Shown here one piece after another: positions 1-10,935 of a stretch of DNA of 64,000 nt (within the stretch, counting starts at the first letter, position 1; every line of letters starts with the position of its first letter). The DNA lies in contig JAAXNY010000001.1 of NCBI GenBank assembly GCA_013420905.1, positions 2,728,001 to 2,792,000 of the forward strand. Reading direction: 5' to 3'. The notes under the pieces were generated by a model, which saw only the letters and a list, made by a program, of their open reading frames with translations, was not told where the DNA came from and made no database searches. Made by a program: the position numbers and the translations under genes. The DNA is from Collybia mongolica. Its lineage: Eukaryota; Basidiomycota; Agaricomycetes; Agaricales; Clitocybaceae.

Positions 1-33
1 AGTATACAAACATAGTTCTTACCGAAGTGCTAG

Positions 34-3000
34 TCATGAGTTGTGGGCTTCCAAGATAGCCATTGCAGCTTTAGGTTGCATTCCTCTCTGTGGCCTCCGA
101 ACTAAGAATCGGTCCTCCCATTTCTTGCACATACCCTCCTTCTCCAATGCCAACAATTGGCTATTCAATGGGGAATGTTGTGGAATTAATTTGTGTTTCT
201 TACAAAAATGGAGACTAAGGTTGTATTTCCAGACTGCAGGGCTGTTGACGGAACACAAAGGACAGATGATAGGAATATTTGAACATGGCGAGATATCCTT
301 GGAGCATGCAGCACTTGCATAACTGAAATTGAGAAGGTTTTGGCAAGTTGTTTTGGCTTTATCAATGCTGGGGCTCGCACCAAGGCCACAGCCTTTTTTG
401 AGGTATATGACACAGATTGGTGACAGCCAGAGACAAAGGCTGCACATCCCCTGCATGCAGCTGAGCACTGGGTCATAGAGGAGATGAGCACCCATGTGTT
501 CTAAGACATGTTGGGCATTAGAGTAGTCAAGCTGAACTTGTGGGCCACACGCTGAGCAATCAGGATCAGCCACAGATCCAACTGAAGCTGAGTTATTGTC
601 TGCTTCACAAACAAAGCAAGCTTTTCCTAGACCATGCAATGAAATGAGTAACAATTACCATTATGACAATGTCAAACATACCAGCTGCTTGGTATGGAAA
701 ATGATCAGAACATTTTACATTAGGCATGCAACAGATATCAGCTGGAAGAACCTCTTGATACAGGCTTGCAGAAAGTGTGATGAGAAATGTACTTTCAAAG
801 AGGTAATTTGGCTTCCCAGGTGTTCACATAGAGATGGTGGGGTTAAGAGGATGAACGAGCCATCCAGGGATATTCTCATATACTCCTTCCATTTGAAGAG
901 ACCAGCACCAGTCATGGCCACCTTCAGGGTCATCATCAAGAGTTGCTGGGAGAAGGTGGAGAATCTGGTAATCAACCTTGGCACTACTATTGACCAACAA
1001 ATGGAGGGGAATCTTGTTGAGATTATCTCGGAATGCAAAATGTAAGCAGTTAATTTGGGCAAGAGCAAGGAATATTTTTCCTTCACATTAGATAAGAGTC
1101 GCAATAGGATTGCCAATGCACAAGCAAGATTTGCCAAGGGGACCACCCAATGAAATGATTGTAGTGGTTTCAATTGTTTCAGTGAGGATTGCATTAAAAC
1201 AAGGGACCTCCTGTATGTGCTTTAATCGATCTGTCGATGCACAATTGGCCATATACATCATTTTGTGCCACAGGGCCTTTGCCTTTGTTGTTTTTTGACC
1301 ATTGATAATGACCTTGGAGGAGACCATATTCTGTGGAACTTCATCAGCCATTGCATCTTCCATATCACCCTCATGGGTACAGGGAGATTTGTTAGGAGTA
1401 GCAAAAACCTCTGCCTCAGGAGAAAAAGATGCAAGTAATTCAGAGCAGTCATACTCCTCATCAAGGTCTCGCTGATTGACAAGTAGGTCACTGAGCAGTG
1501 ACAGAATATCAACACCAGGTGTTGCATCCAGGTGTGCCAGTGCCACTTTCACATCAGGAATAATTTCTATTGTCCAATCACAGCCCAGAATCCAACATGT
1601 CTGAAGGTTGACAGTTGCAACTTCAAGCTTTCCACACCATGAAGCAGGGCTGATGTGATCCACCTTTGAGGTAACTTCTCCTGTTAGATTTAGAATCACA
1701 TGACTTCTTGTCTCACGTGCTCAATGCCACATCACTAAGCCACCTAGACTAGACTTAGCTTTACTGTTGCCAATACAACTGTTGTGGTCATTCTGGTGCT
1801 TCATCTGGACACTTCTGGAACTTCTCTCTTCTTTGGTCTTTCTCATTCTAACATCTCCATCCTTGGATATAACAGGTGTCCAAAGGCGTTGAGTACCATG
1901 ATCCCATTCAGGATGTAATGCAAGGATGACAGAGACTTCCATTAAGCCAGAAGAACGGTTTCCTAGTTGAATGACATCCACATTTGAGTCTGTTCCTTTT
2001 GATGTTCATACAAGGCCAAAGTATTTTTTGAGCTGATCAGACCCAAGAAGAACAATGTGAAACTTTCCATTCAGGTTATCAACTTTTGCCTTAGCAACAC
2101 AAAAATACACATTTTTGACCATAATCATGATGTCCACATAAATTTAAACAAGCATGAACCTGGTATGAGCTGCATCATTGGTGTAGAGAAAGAGTGCAAT
2201 GTGTGCCACAGTGCTCAGCTGAATGAGCTGCTCATCAAGGTTAAGGTTGACAGATATATAGGGCATGATGAGGTGGCGCGCAAAATGGCCATACATGTGA
2301 AGTGCATCATGCACACATGTAAATCCTGGGCTGGAGCCTGATGGAGCAGGTGGGAGGGTCCAAATTTCCTTGAGAAGCACATATCCTAAGACAACATCCT
2401 GCTTATTATTGAGGTTGAGAAGGGAACAAAGTCAAGCAGAAGATATGCCATTAGATTGTAGGTGGTCACATAGGATAGAAGGAGTGATACAGAAGCCTTG
2501 GATGACAATGCCTTTGTTTCACATCATAAGATTCCTCTGGCGCTTGAAGAGATGTTTGAAATCCTTGTCAGCCGTAATATTGTCATCACTAACAAGGAGA
2601 TTCATGAGCTTGAGGCTACTGAGATGAGGAAAATTGGAGAAGATGCAGCCAAGGTTGAATGCATTGTCAAAAGGACAAGAGCATCACCTCGCTTTGCCTC
2701 ACCATCTGACGCAATGCAGATGGTTCTGTGCTTAACTCTATTGTGTGTGCTTTTGTTGTTCAATGCTTGGAGAATAGTGCACATGAGACAAGCATGTTCA
2801 GGTGCCTTCTTGCATTTGCACATGCCTGAGAAAAAAATTGGTTGTGCACAATACTCATGTGGATTTTCAGACAAAATCCCCATTGCTGCTACTGTTGCCT
2901 TTAAATTTAAAGAGCAAGTTAGTATTTGAATCTGTGAACATATACTAACAACACTTACCTCACACACAAGATGGATTATTCCACTTTGAAGAGCATCCCA

Positions 3001-4617
3001 CAGCATGTCAAGCTCCTTCTCAGATGAAAAGGTTAGTGGAATCTCACAGCCATGTTCTTGACATATCCCCTGAAATTTATCATTTGTGTCATCCCAGCAA
3101 GGCCATTTTTCAATTGCAAGCTCATCAAGCATCAACACAAGATGAACAACCTTCCCATTGGTATTTTGTGGTATGGGGAGAACATTCTTGTTTAAAAGTT
3201 GTGATGCAGCCTCAAAACATATTTCAATGTTCCTTTCAATCTCTGATACCAGCAGCTTCAAAGGTGACATGACAAGGGGTCGAATAACTGTATTTCAGCA
3301 AATTGTCATAAGGCTCAGAAGAGATAGGGATTGATGTGTGAACTCTGCGACATGTGCTCCACCTAGCCGGAGCATGACAATTGATCTCATGATGTTGTCT
3401 TCAGTGTATCCCTTAGGCTTGTACAGCTTCTGTGCCACTTGTTTGTACTCCCAAATGAGGCCCCGTACCCCAGTGTGGTGTGCTAGACCAGCTTGAACTA
3501 GTGAAGCCACACAATCAACTTTCCCACTCACAACTGCCATTATCCACTGCTTATGGTCCTCCAATGCCGCCACATGACCAAGCAGCTTGCATGTGTTGTC
3601 AAGCTTTGTCAAATGCAATGCCTGTACTTGAGTACTTTTCTGCTTGATAATGGTCACCAGCCCACCAATTCTGTGGTATGATAACAGTGAGTACTCATGA
3701 ACCCCCTCTTCTAACTGCTGAATCAAGCATTCATAGTGCTGTGTTGTCTTTAGTTCCTCACATGCTGAGCAAGATGCCCCCCATTTGATGACCTCCTTAC
3801 ACACTTTTGACTGGAGATAGAATTTGTTGTTGATGGATTGGTAGTTCCAGGGAATCATTTGGTCATTATGGAGACCAAATGGGTACAAGGTATGTTGGTT
3901 TTTGCCAAGTGGAAATATTATATGATTGTCATGAAATCATGGAACCTGTCAAGTCCATAAGCACCACGCTGCATCATTCCCATCACAGCGATCTGATTAT
4001 CCTCTTCCCCCCACCCAAAAGCATCCTTGATCATTGGGCCTATAATCATTTCCCAGTCATCACCCCCAGGCCCCATATAGGCTGCGGGGTTTCCCCTGAA
4101 ACTAGAGAGGCAGTTATCACTGCTTGCTTGAGGGATGTCAGCCCCAATATAATTCATCTTTACTTTTAGCATTTCGAGCCATTGTAATGCATCTCGGCAG
4201 GGCCTAACTATATTTGAGTCATCAGGCTGTTCAGTTTGTTCTATCTTGGGAGTTGCTGATGGTTGCAAATTGGCTGGTGCAACCACAATTGGTGCATGAA
4301 TGGGTGGGGGCTCCGAGACTGTAGATGGAACAAGGGCAGCCTTTGGTTGAAAAAATCCATGCAATGGCTGGTCAAGATGTTTTTTCGGTTTCCAAAGTCC
4401 TTTCCAGTCTGATGCTGTTTTGCAACCTCTCGAGGGTCGGTGACTTTCCAAGTTTCATTCTCCTCCTGTACCAACATGGACTCCCTCAGAACAGTCTGGA
4501 CAGACAAGCTTACTATCCGCAGTATACTTTGATTTCTTGCTGTTGAGACCCCATTTTCACTTCTCCTCAAGCAATCTTTAGATATCAACCAAGCACATAC
4601 CTCTTTTTCTTGGGCAT
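34..4617 (-). pseudogene. Decayed copy of a large multi-copy agaricomycete protein family (function unknown)
   Basis: A run of minus-strand coding blocks in changing frames follows one order: 4617-4241 (basic start MPKKK), 4451-3918 (AFGWGEEDN), 3888-3295, 3270-2602 (LMLDELAIEKWPCWDDTN, ICIASDGEAKRGDAL), 2570-2057 (DDNITADKDFKHLFKR, KQDVVLGYVLLKE), 1981-1088 (LALHPEWDHGTQRLW), and 654-34, which has paired Cys/His motifs (CPLC, CSAC) like zinc-binding sites. I recognise the blocks as belonging to a very abundant agaricomycete family usually annotated as hypothetical; its function is not known to me and I assign none. In-frame stops and frame changes beyond what introns would explain indicate decay. 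The block is almost free of CpG, unlike the gene island to its right. The 3' end may continue beyond the window start. Confidence 0.55.
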
Positions 4618-5484
4618 TGCTTGTGTAATTGGGTCCTATCATATAATGAGACAAGTTTCGAAAAAAAGTTTCTATTATGAATTAATTACAACAAAACTGA
4701 GTCTTCTCGTCATTGCTGAGGAAGTTGACTTGCTAAAATCGTCGAACGACGGCCCTGCGGGCTGCCCCGGACCAATTTAACCCAAGTCGGAGTTTTTTTT
4801 TCGGCCTCTGGCGGACCCCCCGGGTTCGGGATTCCCGTTCCGCCACCCCCTTGGGTGTAGCCATCTTATGCCATTTGTCAACACAACCCACAACAGTTTC
4901 CTTATTGGGGGCTCGGCTATGATGTCCGGGATCGGAAGATCTGACACCTCTTGGGTAGCTGTAAATCAGACACAGAGGCCCAGTCCAGAAGGTATGACCT
5001 CATTCAAAATTATTCGAACTCGGAACTCCGATTGAAGATACCGAAATCTCCGCGTTTTAGCTCTCCTCTTCCATAGATTCTCTGATAGATTCCGCCCAAA
5101 GATGAAACGGCTGGGAGGAGAACGCTGGCCAACGAGGGGCGCCGACGGCATCGGTGTTTATGAAAATCAGAATACTATGGCATGGTAGTAGTATCTGCAA
5201 TTTATGTCGTCCAGATCCCGCTGTTACTCACTGTGACTGAGTGAGCTCCAACATAGACATTGTTTCTCCAGTCCTAAACTACTGCTAGCTGCACGCGCGA
5301 AGTTTTTCACACGAATCCCAGATCAACTACCGTTGGGTACAGGCCTTGCTTCTAATCATGATGTGACCAAAGTGCGACCACGCTGCTTCTAACGGAACTG
5401 ATTATCTGCACACTATTTAAGAATACTTGGGAGTCACGACGCCCCAATACCTTCGTCAGCTCAACCACTGTTAGCTATTCTTCA
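4618..5484. other. Intergenic: junction between repeat and gene island, with GC-rich palindromic stretch
   Basis: No coding region is supported. Around 4741-4860 the composition changes sharply to GC-rich with self-complementary blocks (GGCCCTGCGGGC, GGCGGACC ... GGTTCGGGATTC ... CCGCC), which resemble the subterminal part of a DNA transposon end, but no partner end was found. From about 4960 the sequence is ordinary CpG-containing intergenic DNA. A TATTTAAG box at about 5415 lies some 70 nt upstream of the next gene's ATG and could be its TATA element. Confidence 0.35.
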
Positions 5485-6025
5485 ATGGCCGATACCGTTC
5501 GCTACGGCTCTTGTTTGTGTAAGAGCGTCAAGTACGAAGTTACTGGCGATCCTTGGGCATTCTTCGTATGCCATTGTGTCAACTGCAAGAAGATGACCGG
5601 TTCTGCCTTCATGGCGAACAGCTTCTTCAAGCCAGAGGTACGTCCAGAGCCCCCACACTACCCTTAAGAATACATAATTAATCCAAATAAATTTCCCAGA
5701 AATACAAAATCACCGAAGGAGAAAGCCTTCTTACTCAATACCGCGACAACACTACAGACAGTGGCAAAACAAAGATTCTTTCATTCTGCTCAAAGTGTGG
5801 CTCTCCTATCAGAATCACCAACGATGCGCAGTTTGTGATGATAGCACCCACAGGCACCTACGATGACGAGCTTCCTTGGGGTAAGAGTTGTGGTACACTA
5901 TTTGGAGCACGAATCTCACCCAAAGAGCTTTAGATCCTACTAACGAGGGCTACTTGGACAAGAAGCGAAGGTGGCTTCATGAGATTACTACTCGTGAGGA
6001 TGGGTGTATTGCTAAAAGTATTTAA
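5485..6025 (+). CDS. GFA/CENP-V domain protein (glutathione-dependent formaldehyde-activating-like), 3 exons
   Basis: Exons 5485-5637, 5700-5880 and 5934-6025 join in frame to give a complete protein of 141 residues. The first intron starts GTACGT and ends CAG; the second starts GTAAGAG and ends TTTAG. The zinc-binding cysteines of the GFA/CENP-V fold are all present: CxC in GSCLCKSVKYEV, CxxC in CHCVNCKKMTGS and CxxC in CSKCGSPI. The C-terminal tail after LPWDPTNEGYLD matches the family ending. The family includes the bacterial enzyme that joins formaldehyde to glutathione, but most fungal members are small zinc proteins of unknown substrate, so the enzyme name should be read as fold membership only. 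It is convergent with the UbiA gene. No break is seen. Confidence 0.9.
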
Positions 6026-6719
6026 AATATCATTTTACTCGTACCAGACGAGATCACAATCTTTTCCAATGAGAAATCGTCCACGACATCGGCCTTTTCA
6101 TCTAAAGATTACAAAAAGGCCCCCAGATCATATACTTGTAGACCATTTCACTGCGATGGTTCTTAGATGGATCTTCGTCGCCTGTTATCCCATATCTGCG
6201 TTGTTAAAATTAGCGCTCAGGTCCCCGGACGCTAGGCTCATAACCAGCCTTCTGCGTCCACAAAATTTTGACATTTGTGTAGAATGTTATCCCACACTAC
6301 TTATGCTGTCACAATTAGCCCTCGCGTCCCCAACGGTTTTGCATACCCTGGCAGATTTTAGCGGTTTCGAGAGTCAAAAACATCAACTTTCGCGTGGAAA
6401 TATAGCGGATTTGAGGTGATTTTTGCCAGAGTTCTTGATAGGATTTCAGAATGTCTGGATGAAAATCTTGGTTTTTTTGCCTTAGTTGGTTTGCTTCCCT
6501 CCACTCCTCGAGTGAACATTGGCAGCATACCTCTATAAAATCCCATTCATGAGGGCTTATAAAGATTAGGAATTTTGTTTTAGAAGCCCAGGACCCGAGC
6601 CGGTGAACCTCTGGTTGATAGGTTATGCTTTTCTGTATATTTGCTGTTTTTTGGGAGCGTCGGGGCCCTTCCATAAAATAAATGATGACAATTGCTAACA
6701 TGATACATTTCAACGGCGT
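6026..6719. other. Intergenic region between convergent genes, with a local duplication
   Basis: No gene is supported. A diverged direct repeat is visible: about 6183-6226 and 6285-6331 both run from TGTTATCCCA through AATTAGC to a GTCCCC end, with a different middle. Open frames here show no protein family features. Confidence 0.4.
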
Positions 6720-8097
6720 TTAGTTCATACTAATTCGGAAAAGGTAATCAAGAGCCATGCCAGCAAAAGCGATCCACCCTAGATCACCGTTTGACTGTCC
6801 ACAGATGAGTATGAGTATGAAATAAATCATTGAGAGGTAAATTCTCACGCACTTTAAATTTTTTCCAACAGTCCACTGGCATATCAGGTTTCAGTGTCAC
6901 CAGCTGCCAAATGAGGTGCAGCGATGTGCCACCAACGCTAATTGCAAAGTACGGCAGCCCCTGCTGATTGAGATAACCAGCATACGTGATGGCGCCAACA
7001 AATCCGAAAGCAAAGATGGAAAGGATCGGACGAACGTAGTCTCCAAAAAGAAGAGATGTGGACTTGACACCAGCCTTCACGTCGTCGACTGTATCCTGCA
7101 ATCAAGCGACGTTGGTGAATTGTCGCCAAGGCCACCGACGCAAGCGCACTAACCTGACAGCCATATATTGTGTCGTAAACGATTGTCCAACTGGAATTCA
7201 GTTCGTAAACGAAGTTGCAGCCCAAACGGAATAGTGCTCAAACCAAACGGTGCCCAATAGAAACACTGCTGGAACCAAATAGTCCTTGCTGGACACATGA
7301 ATCACCCAGACAAGGACGAATCCCCAATTCATAGCAAAACCTATGCTCGCCTTCATTATGGTCTCTCGATCTTTATATGGGTGACATACCTAGCCAGGCC
7401 TGCGGCCAATTGGTGTATCGTTTCATGAAAGGATAAAGAGCATGGAGCGGGAAGATACCCAAGGTACCCACCGCGAATCTGTTTGAGTTCATATCAGGCT
7501 TCCATGTCGATAAACCCATAGGGTATTTCTACTTGAACGGACTATCGACGCATGCCAACAGGGCAAAGCATGCCGCAGTTTCAAAAACCAGGCATATCAT
7601 AGCACCTTTCACGGATATTGCGCCAGACGCTAGGGGGCGGTTCCTTGTACGATCTGGATATTTTAGGGAATAAGTGTGGAGTCCCATGACCCTAGTGAGA
7701 CCTCAGTACTCACCGACTAATCAAACGTCTGTTTTAACTTGTCAGTCTAAAATTTCCAAGGGTCAGGGCTAACCTTGGCGATCAAAATCGCGATCGCATA
7801 TGTCATTGATAACACAAGCAGCACTGTGAACCAGCGTGCTGGTGAACGCATACAACGCCAAGTCAGAAAGGACTTTCACTGGTGCTAGCGATGTTCTGTA
7901 AGCAGCCATTGCCAGGGACCAAGCTAAATAGTAGTCAAGTCGGTCAGAATCGAAATGTTTGGCACCGATTCTAAATATAAATACGTATACGGACCACATG
8001 GCCAAAAGATAAGGTTGATACCTGCAGGGAACTTGTGGAGTCGGTTCAGCTCCAAGTAAAGACAGAGCTGCGATTTGGGGCGAACGGGGGAAGCCAT
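6720..8097 (-). CDS. UbiA-family aromatic (4-hydroxybenzoate-type) polyprenyltransferase, 9 exons
   Basis: Joining nine exons gives about 305 residues with both UbiA aspartate motifs: NDICDRDFD near residue 80 and DTVDDVKAG near residue 200. Other family blocks are NRPLASGAIS, YPFMKRYTNWPQAWLG and CWTIVYDTIYGCQ. The protein is a predicted multi-pass membrane enzyme that would transfer a prenyl chain to an aromatic acid. It starts at MASPVRPKSQ with no long mitochondrial leader; an in-frame ATG at 8181 would add 28 residues. The short N-terminus fits a secondary-metabolism paralogue better than the ubiquinone enzyme COQ2, but this is inference. A 3-nt exon at 7714-7716 is needed to keep motif spacing. 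Introns are 45-60 nt with normal splice sites. The last exon ends FRISMN at 6720. It lies 0.87 kb downstream of a P450 on the same strand. Confidence 0.88.
7714..7716 (-). other. Candidate 3-nt micro-exon of the UbiA gene
   Basis: Reading the minus strand, TTGATTAG, then TCG, then GTGAGTACTG. The flanking introns 7717-7773 (57 nt, GTTAGC...TTAG with ACTGAC branch site) and 7654-7713 (60 nt, GTGAGT...CCAG) are both normal size. Including TCG gives FDRQVDRTRNRPLASG, which matches the family spacing FDxxVxRTxxRPL; skipping it gives FDRQDRTRNRPL, one residue short and without the conserved Val. Confidence 0.7.
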
Positions 8098-8963
8098 TAA
8101 CAGTCGAGTGGTTGCCTGAGTATTTATTTCGATTCGCAGCTTCAAGTTGGCCTTGAGATGTCTCGGAGCTTTTATAGGCACAACTTGTGCCTTTTTTTAT
8201 ATTAGGCGCGACTAACCTATTAGAGGATGGATGAACTATTCTTGGAAGGTGAACACTACGCAGGGTATGTTTGCATTTTCAACCTTGATACGATCAAGCA
8301 TTGCTGTGTCATCGATGATTCGTAGTTGATGATAGTTCTCGTGGAGGAATTATCGGGGTAATCTCAGGAAGCGGAATCACTCATGCCTGATGAATCATGA
8401 TCCTTCGAATTGATACTCTTAAAACAATGTTCCCGTGTTTTACTGACAACTGTCTAGGCGGAACTTCTGCTGGAATTACGGTCTTGGCGCACTAGAATAT
8501 TCGAAAGGAAGACATAATGGTGATCGTAAGAACATCCTGTCACATCAGTTGGAGGGGGTTCGCCCTGTCCGCCCACATTACTCAACATCTTCCAATTTCG
8601 GGGACCCTGACAGCTCCTCCCAGGCACGGTCAAAAGAAATTGCTTAGTGTCGGAAAGAAAGTACCCGTAAGCCTCTATCGTGTACCTTTACTTCAAACAT
8701 AAGTGGCAAAGGGCCAAGGCGGTGCGTGATGGAAGGGACGCAATACGATACATGTAGCTACTAGTAATAGAAATGGGGCGACTCATGAAGCATGATCCGA
8801 ATCATCGGAAAATATGATCAGAATCCGAAACGTATGGACGGCATTGTTATCGGAACGAACTACCACTACCGCAGAGCATTAACAAAACGACGACACTGGT
8901 ACTACCATGATACTCTGATGTAAACGAATATCCACGACCTTCATTAACCAACCATCAGAAATC
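8098..8963. other. Intergenic region between UbiA and P450 genes
   Basis: No coding region is supported. It holds the UbiA promoter side and the P450 3' flank. Short open frames such as 8517-8702 show no family features. Confidence 0.5.
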
Positions 8964-10935
8964 TAGGAAGACGCGGCCAGGGCACCTTTCCAAGTTTTCT
9001 TGATAGTTTCAGCGTGAGCATTTGATCGTGGTGTGATGGAAACAGGAAAGGGTTCAGGCTCCCTGTCATGCCACGATGAATAATTGCATGCATGCTCGGA
9101 AAGAGTTAACTTACGAGGTGATTCCAGACGTACATTTCTCAGGGTCTACCGGGAGGGGTTGCCCAGCATTGTCCAAAATAGGCCCAATATTGAATGCCCA
9201 GATGAGCCGAGTAATTCCAACCCAGACTGATTTTGCGCCTAGGTATCTGCCAGGACATATTCTACACATCCGGGTTAGGTTACCATTCCTGTAAAGATTG
9301 AGGGAAGTACAGACCTTCGTCCAAATCCGAAGCCATGATGACCATCAGTGAATAGGTCTGTCCCACTTGATACCAGCTGTCCGTCAACCAGGAATCGCTC
9401 GGGTTTAAAGCTGAGGGGTTCGGGAAACCTCTCCGGGTTGTGCTGCATGGACCAGATACACGGAATAACCATCGTATTTGCCTTGATCTGCTACCCTATG
9501 TCAGTGTTGCTATTGAATTGGGGAATGAATTTGCCTTAAAACCGCGATACTCGTCCTCGTGATCGGAATAGTGTGGAAAGCCACCGGGAGCAGCAGGCAT
9601 CCACCTAAACACTTCTTTCGTCAGAGCAATGCAATACGGCAGAGTATCGAGGTGCTCGAAGGTGGGCATTGTTTCGCCATCAGCACCCAGCACACCATCG
9701 ATTTCAGCCTGAGCATGCTTCAAAACGTCAGGGTACAAAACCATGGCCATAAGGAACCACAAGACGGTTCCGGCAGTCGTGCCTGTACCTGCTTCAAAGG
9801 CCGATCCTGCAACTAACGAAAATGAGCTTCGGTGACGTGAATGAAAGAGAACCGATTCACTGTAAGATAGACTCATGAGATCCAATTTCAACTTCTCCTG
9901 CTGTTCCCAAAGACGTGCAGCAAAACATTCAATTTCTGGTTGGCCGACGTCGATCTTTTGCTTAACCTCTAGAACCAATCGTTGATATAACTGATTCCAG
10001 TTCAGCTGTGAACTTCGAAGGTTGCAACTTGGAAATCCTTGCCTTCATCTCATTTTCGTGTTTCTTTCTTGCCTCATCCCTCCAAGGAGCCAGGAAATCA
10101 GGAAGGATCTTATCCAGAAAGGGGAAAGTGTCCACAAGATGAGCACCAGGGTAACAATCTTGTATGAATTTGTCCAAGATGTCAAGGACAGCTTTCAGGT
10201 CTTCGTCGTCATCAGCCAAGCGTTTCCCATAGCTGAGTGTGAAAACTAGCGAGGCTGCATAGCGTTTGCAGTTCATGGCAGCTTCGGATGGGCGCATGAG
10301 CATATCAAAAACAAATTTAGTCGATTCGAGTTCTTGCATGCGTTCATAAGAACCGATGACTGTCACATTCAAAACATATTAATTTTGGAAGGGGCCGCTG
10401 CTTCGCGAACTGACATACCTCGCGGTTGAAGCATTTGGTAAAATGCGGCTCGCTGAGTCCTTAATTCTGATCCGTATGGTAAGAGAACTAGACGTTTATT
10501 CTGTGACTGATAACGCCCAGCGTAGACAAGTGGTTTCCTGGACGAGTAGTTATGGGAGCGCCTGTGAAGCTATAAGTAGTACGAAAGGCTGTTAGAATAC
10601 AATGAAAAAGCATGAAATTCAACTTTACCAATTCTTCCGCATCCGCAGGATCGTTTAAGACCAAAATTTCATCTCCAGCGAGTGACAACCTGAAGATGGG
10701 CCCTGGAGGGTTGTTGAACGGCTTCTCAAACTACGAACGCAGAAGACACACCATGGATGAGGCTTAGGTTTTCGAAATATTGCCAGATTTTGGCTTTGGG
10801 GACCTGGAAGGTATTCCCGATGAGGGGCCACCCAGTGGGTCCTGGTGCATATGAGGTTTTCGAATGTATCTTGTGTAGAACTAGCCATGCTATGCCATAT
10901 AAAGCTGCCGACCCAGCGAGAAGTTGCCAATCCAT
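8964..10935 (-). CDS. Cytochrome P450 monooxygenase, 9 exons, intact
   Basis: Nine exons join in frame to about 530 residues. In order: a membrane anchor from MDWQLLAGSAALYGIAW, the proline hinge APGPTGWPLIGN, LPYGSELRTQRAAFYQML, the I-helix FEAGTGTTAGT, the ExxR motif KEVFRW, the PERF region FKPERF, and the heme-binding loop FGFGRRICPGR carrying the cysteine ligand, split by an intron. It ends KGALAASS at 8964. It should be an ER-bound heme oxygenase; the substrate is unknown. The I-helix usually reads AGT(D/E)TT; here the acid is Gly. Two introns start with GC (9991-10042 and 9488-9534); both restore family-like sequence (NEMK/LYQRL and GFK/IKANT). An upstream in-frame ATG at 11040 would add 35 residues before the anchor, so 10935 is preferred. 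It is on the same strand as UbiA. Confidence 0.9.
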
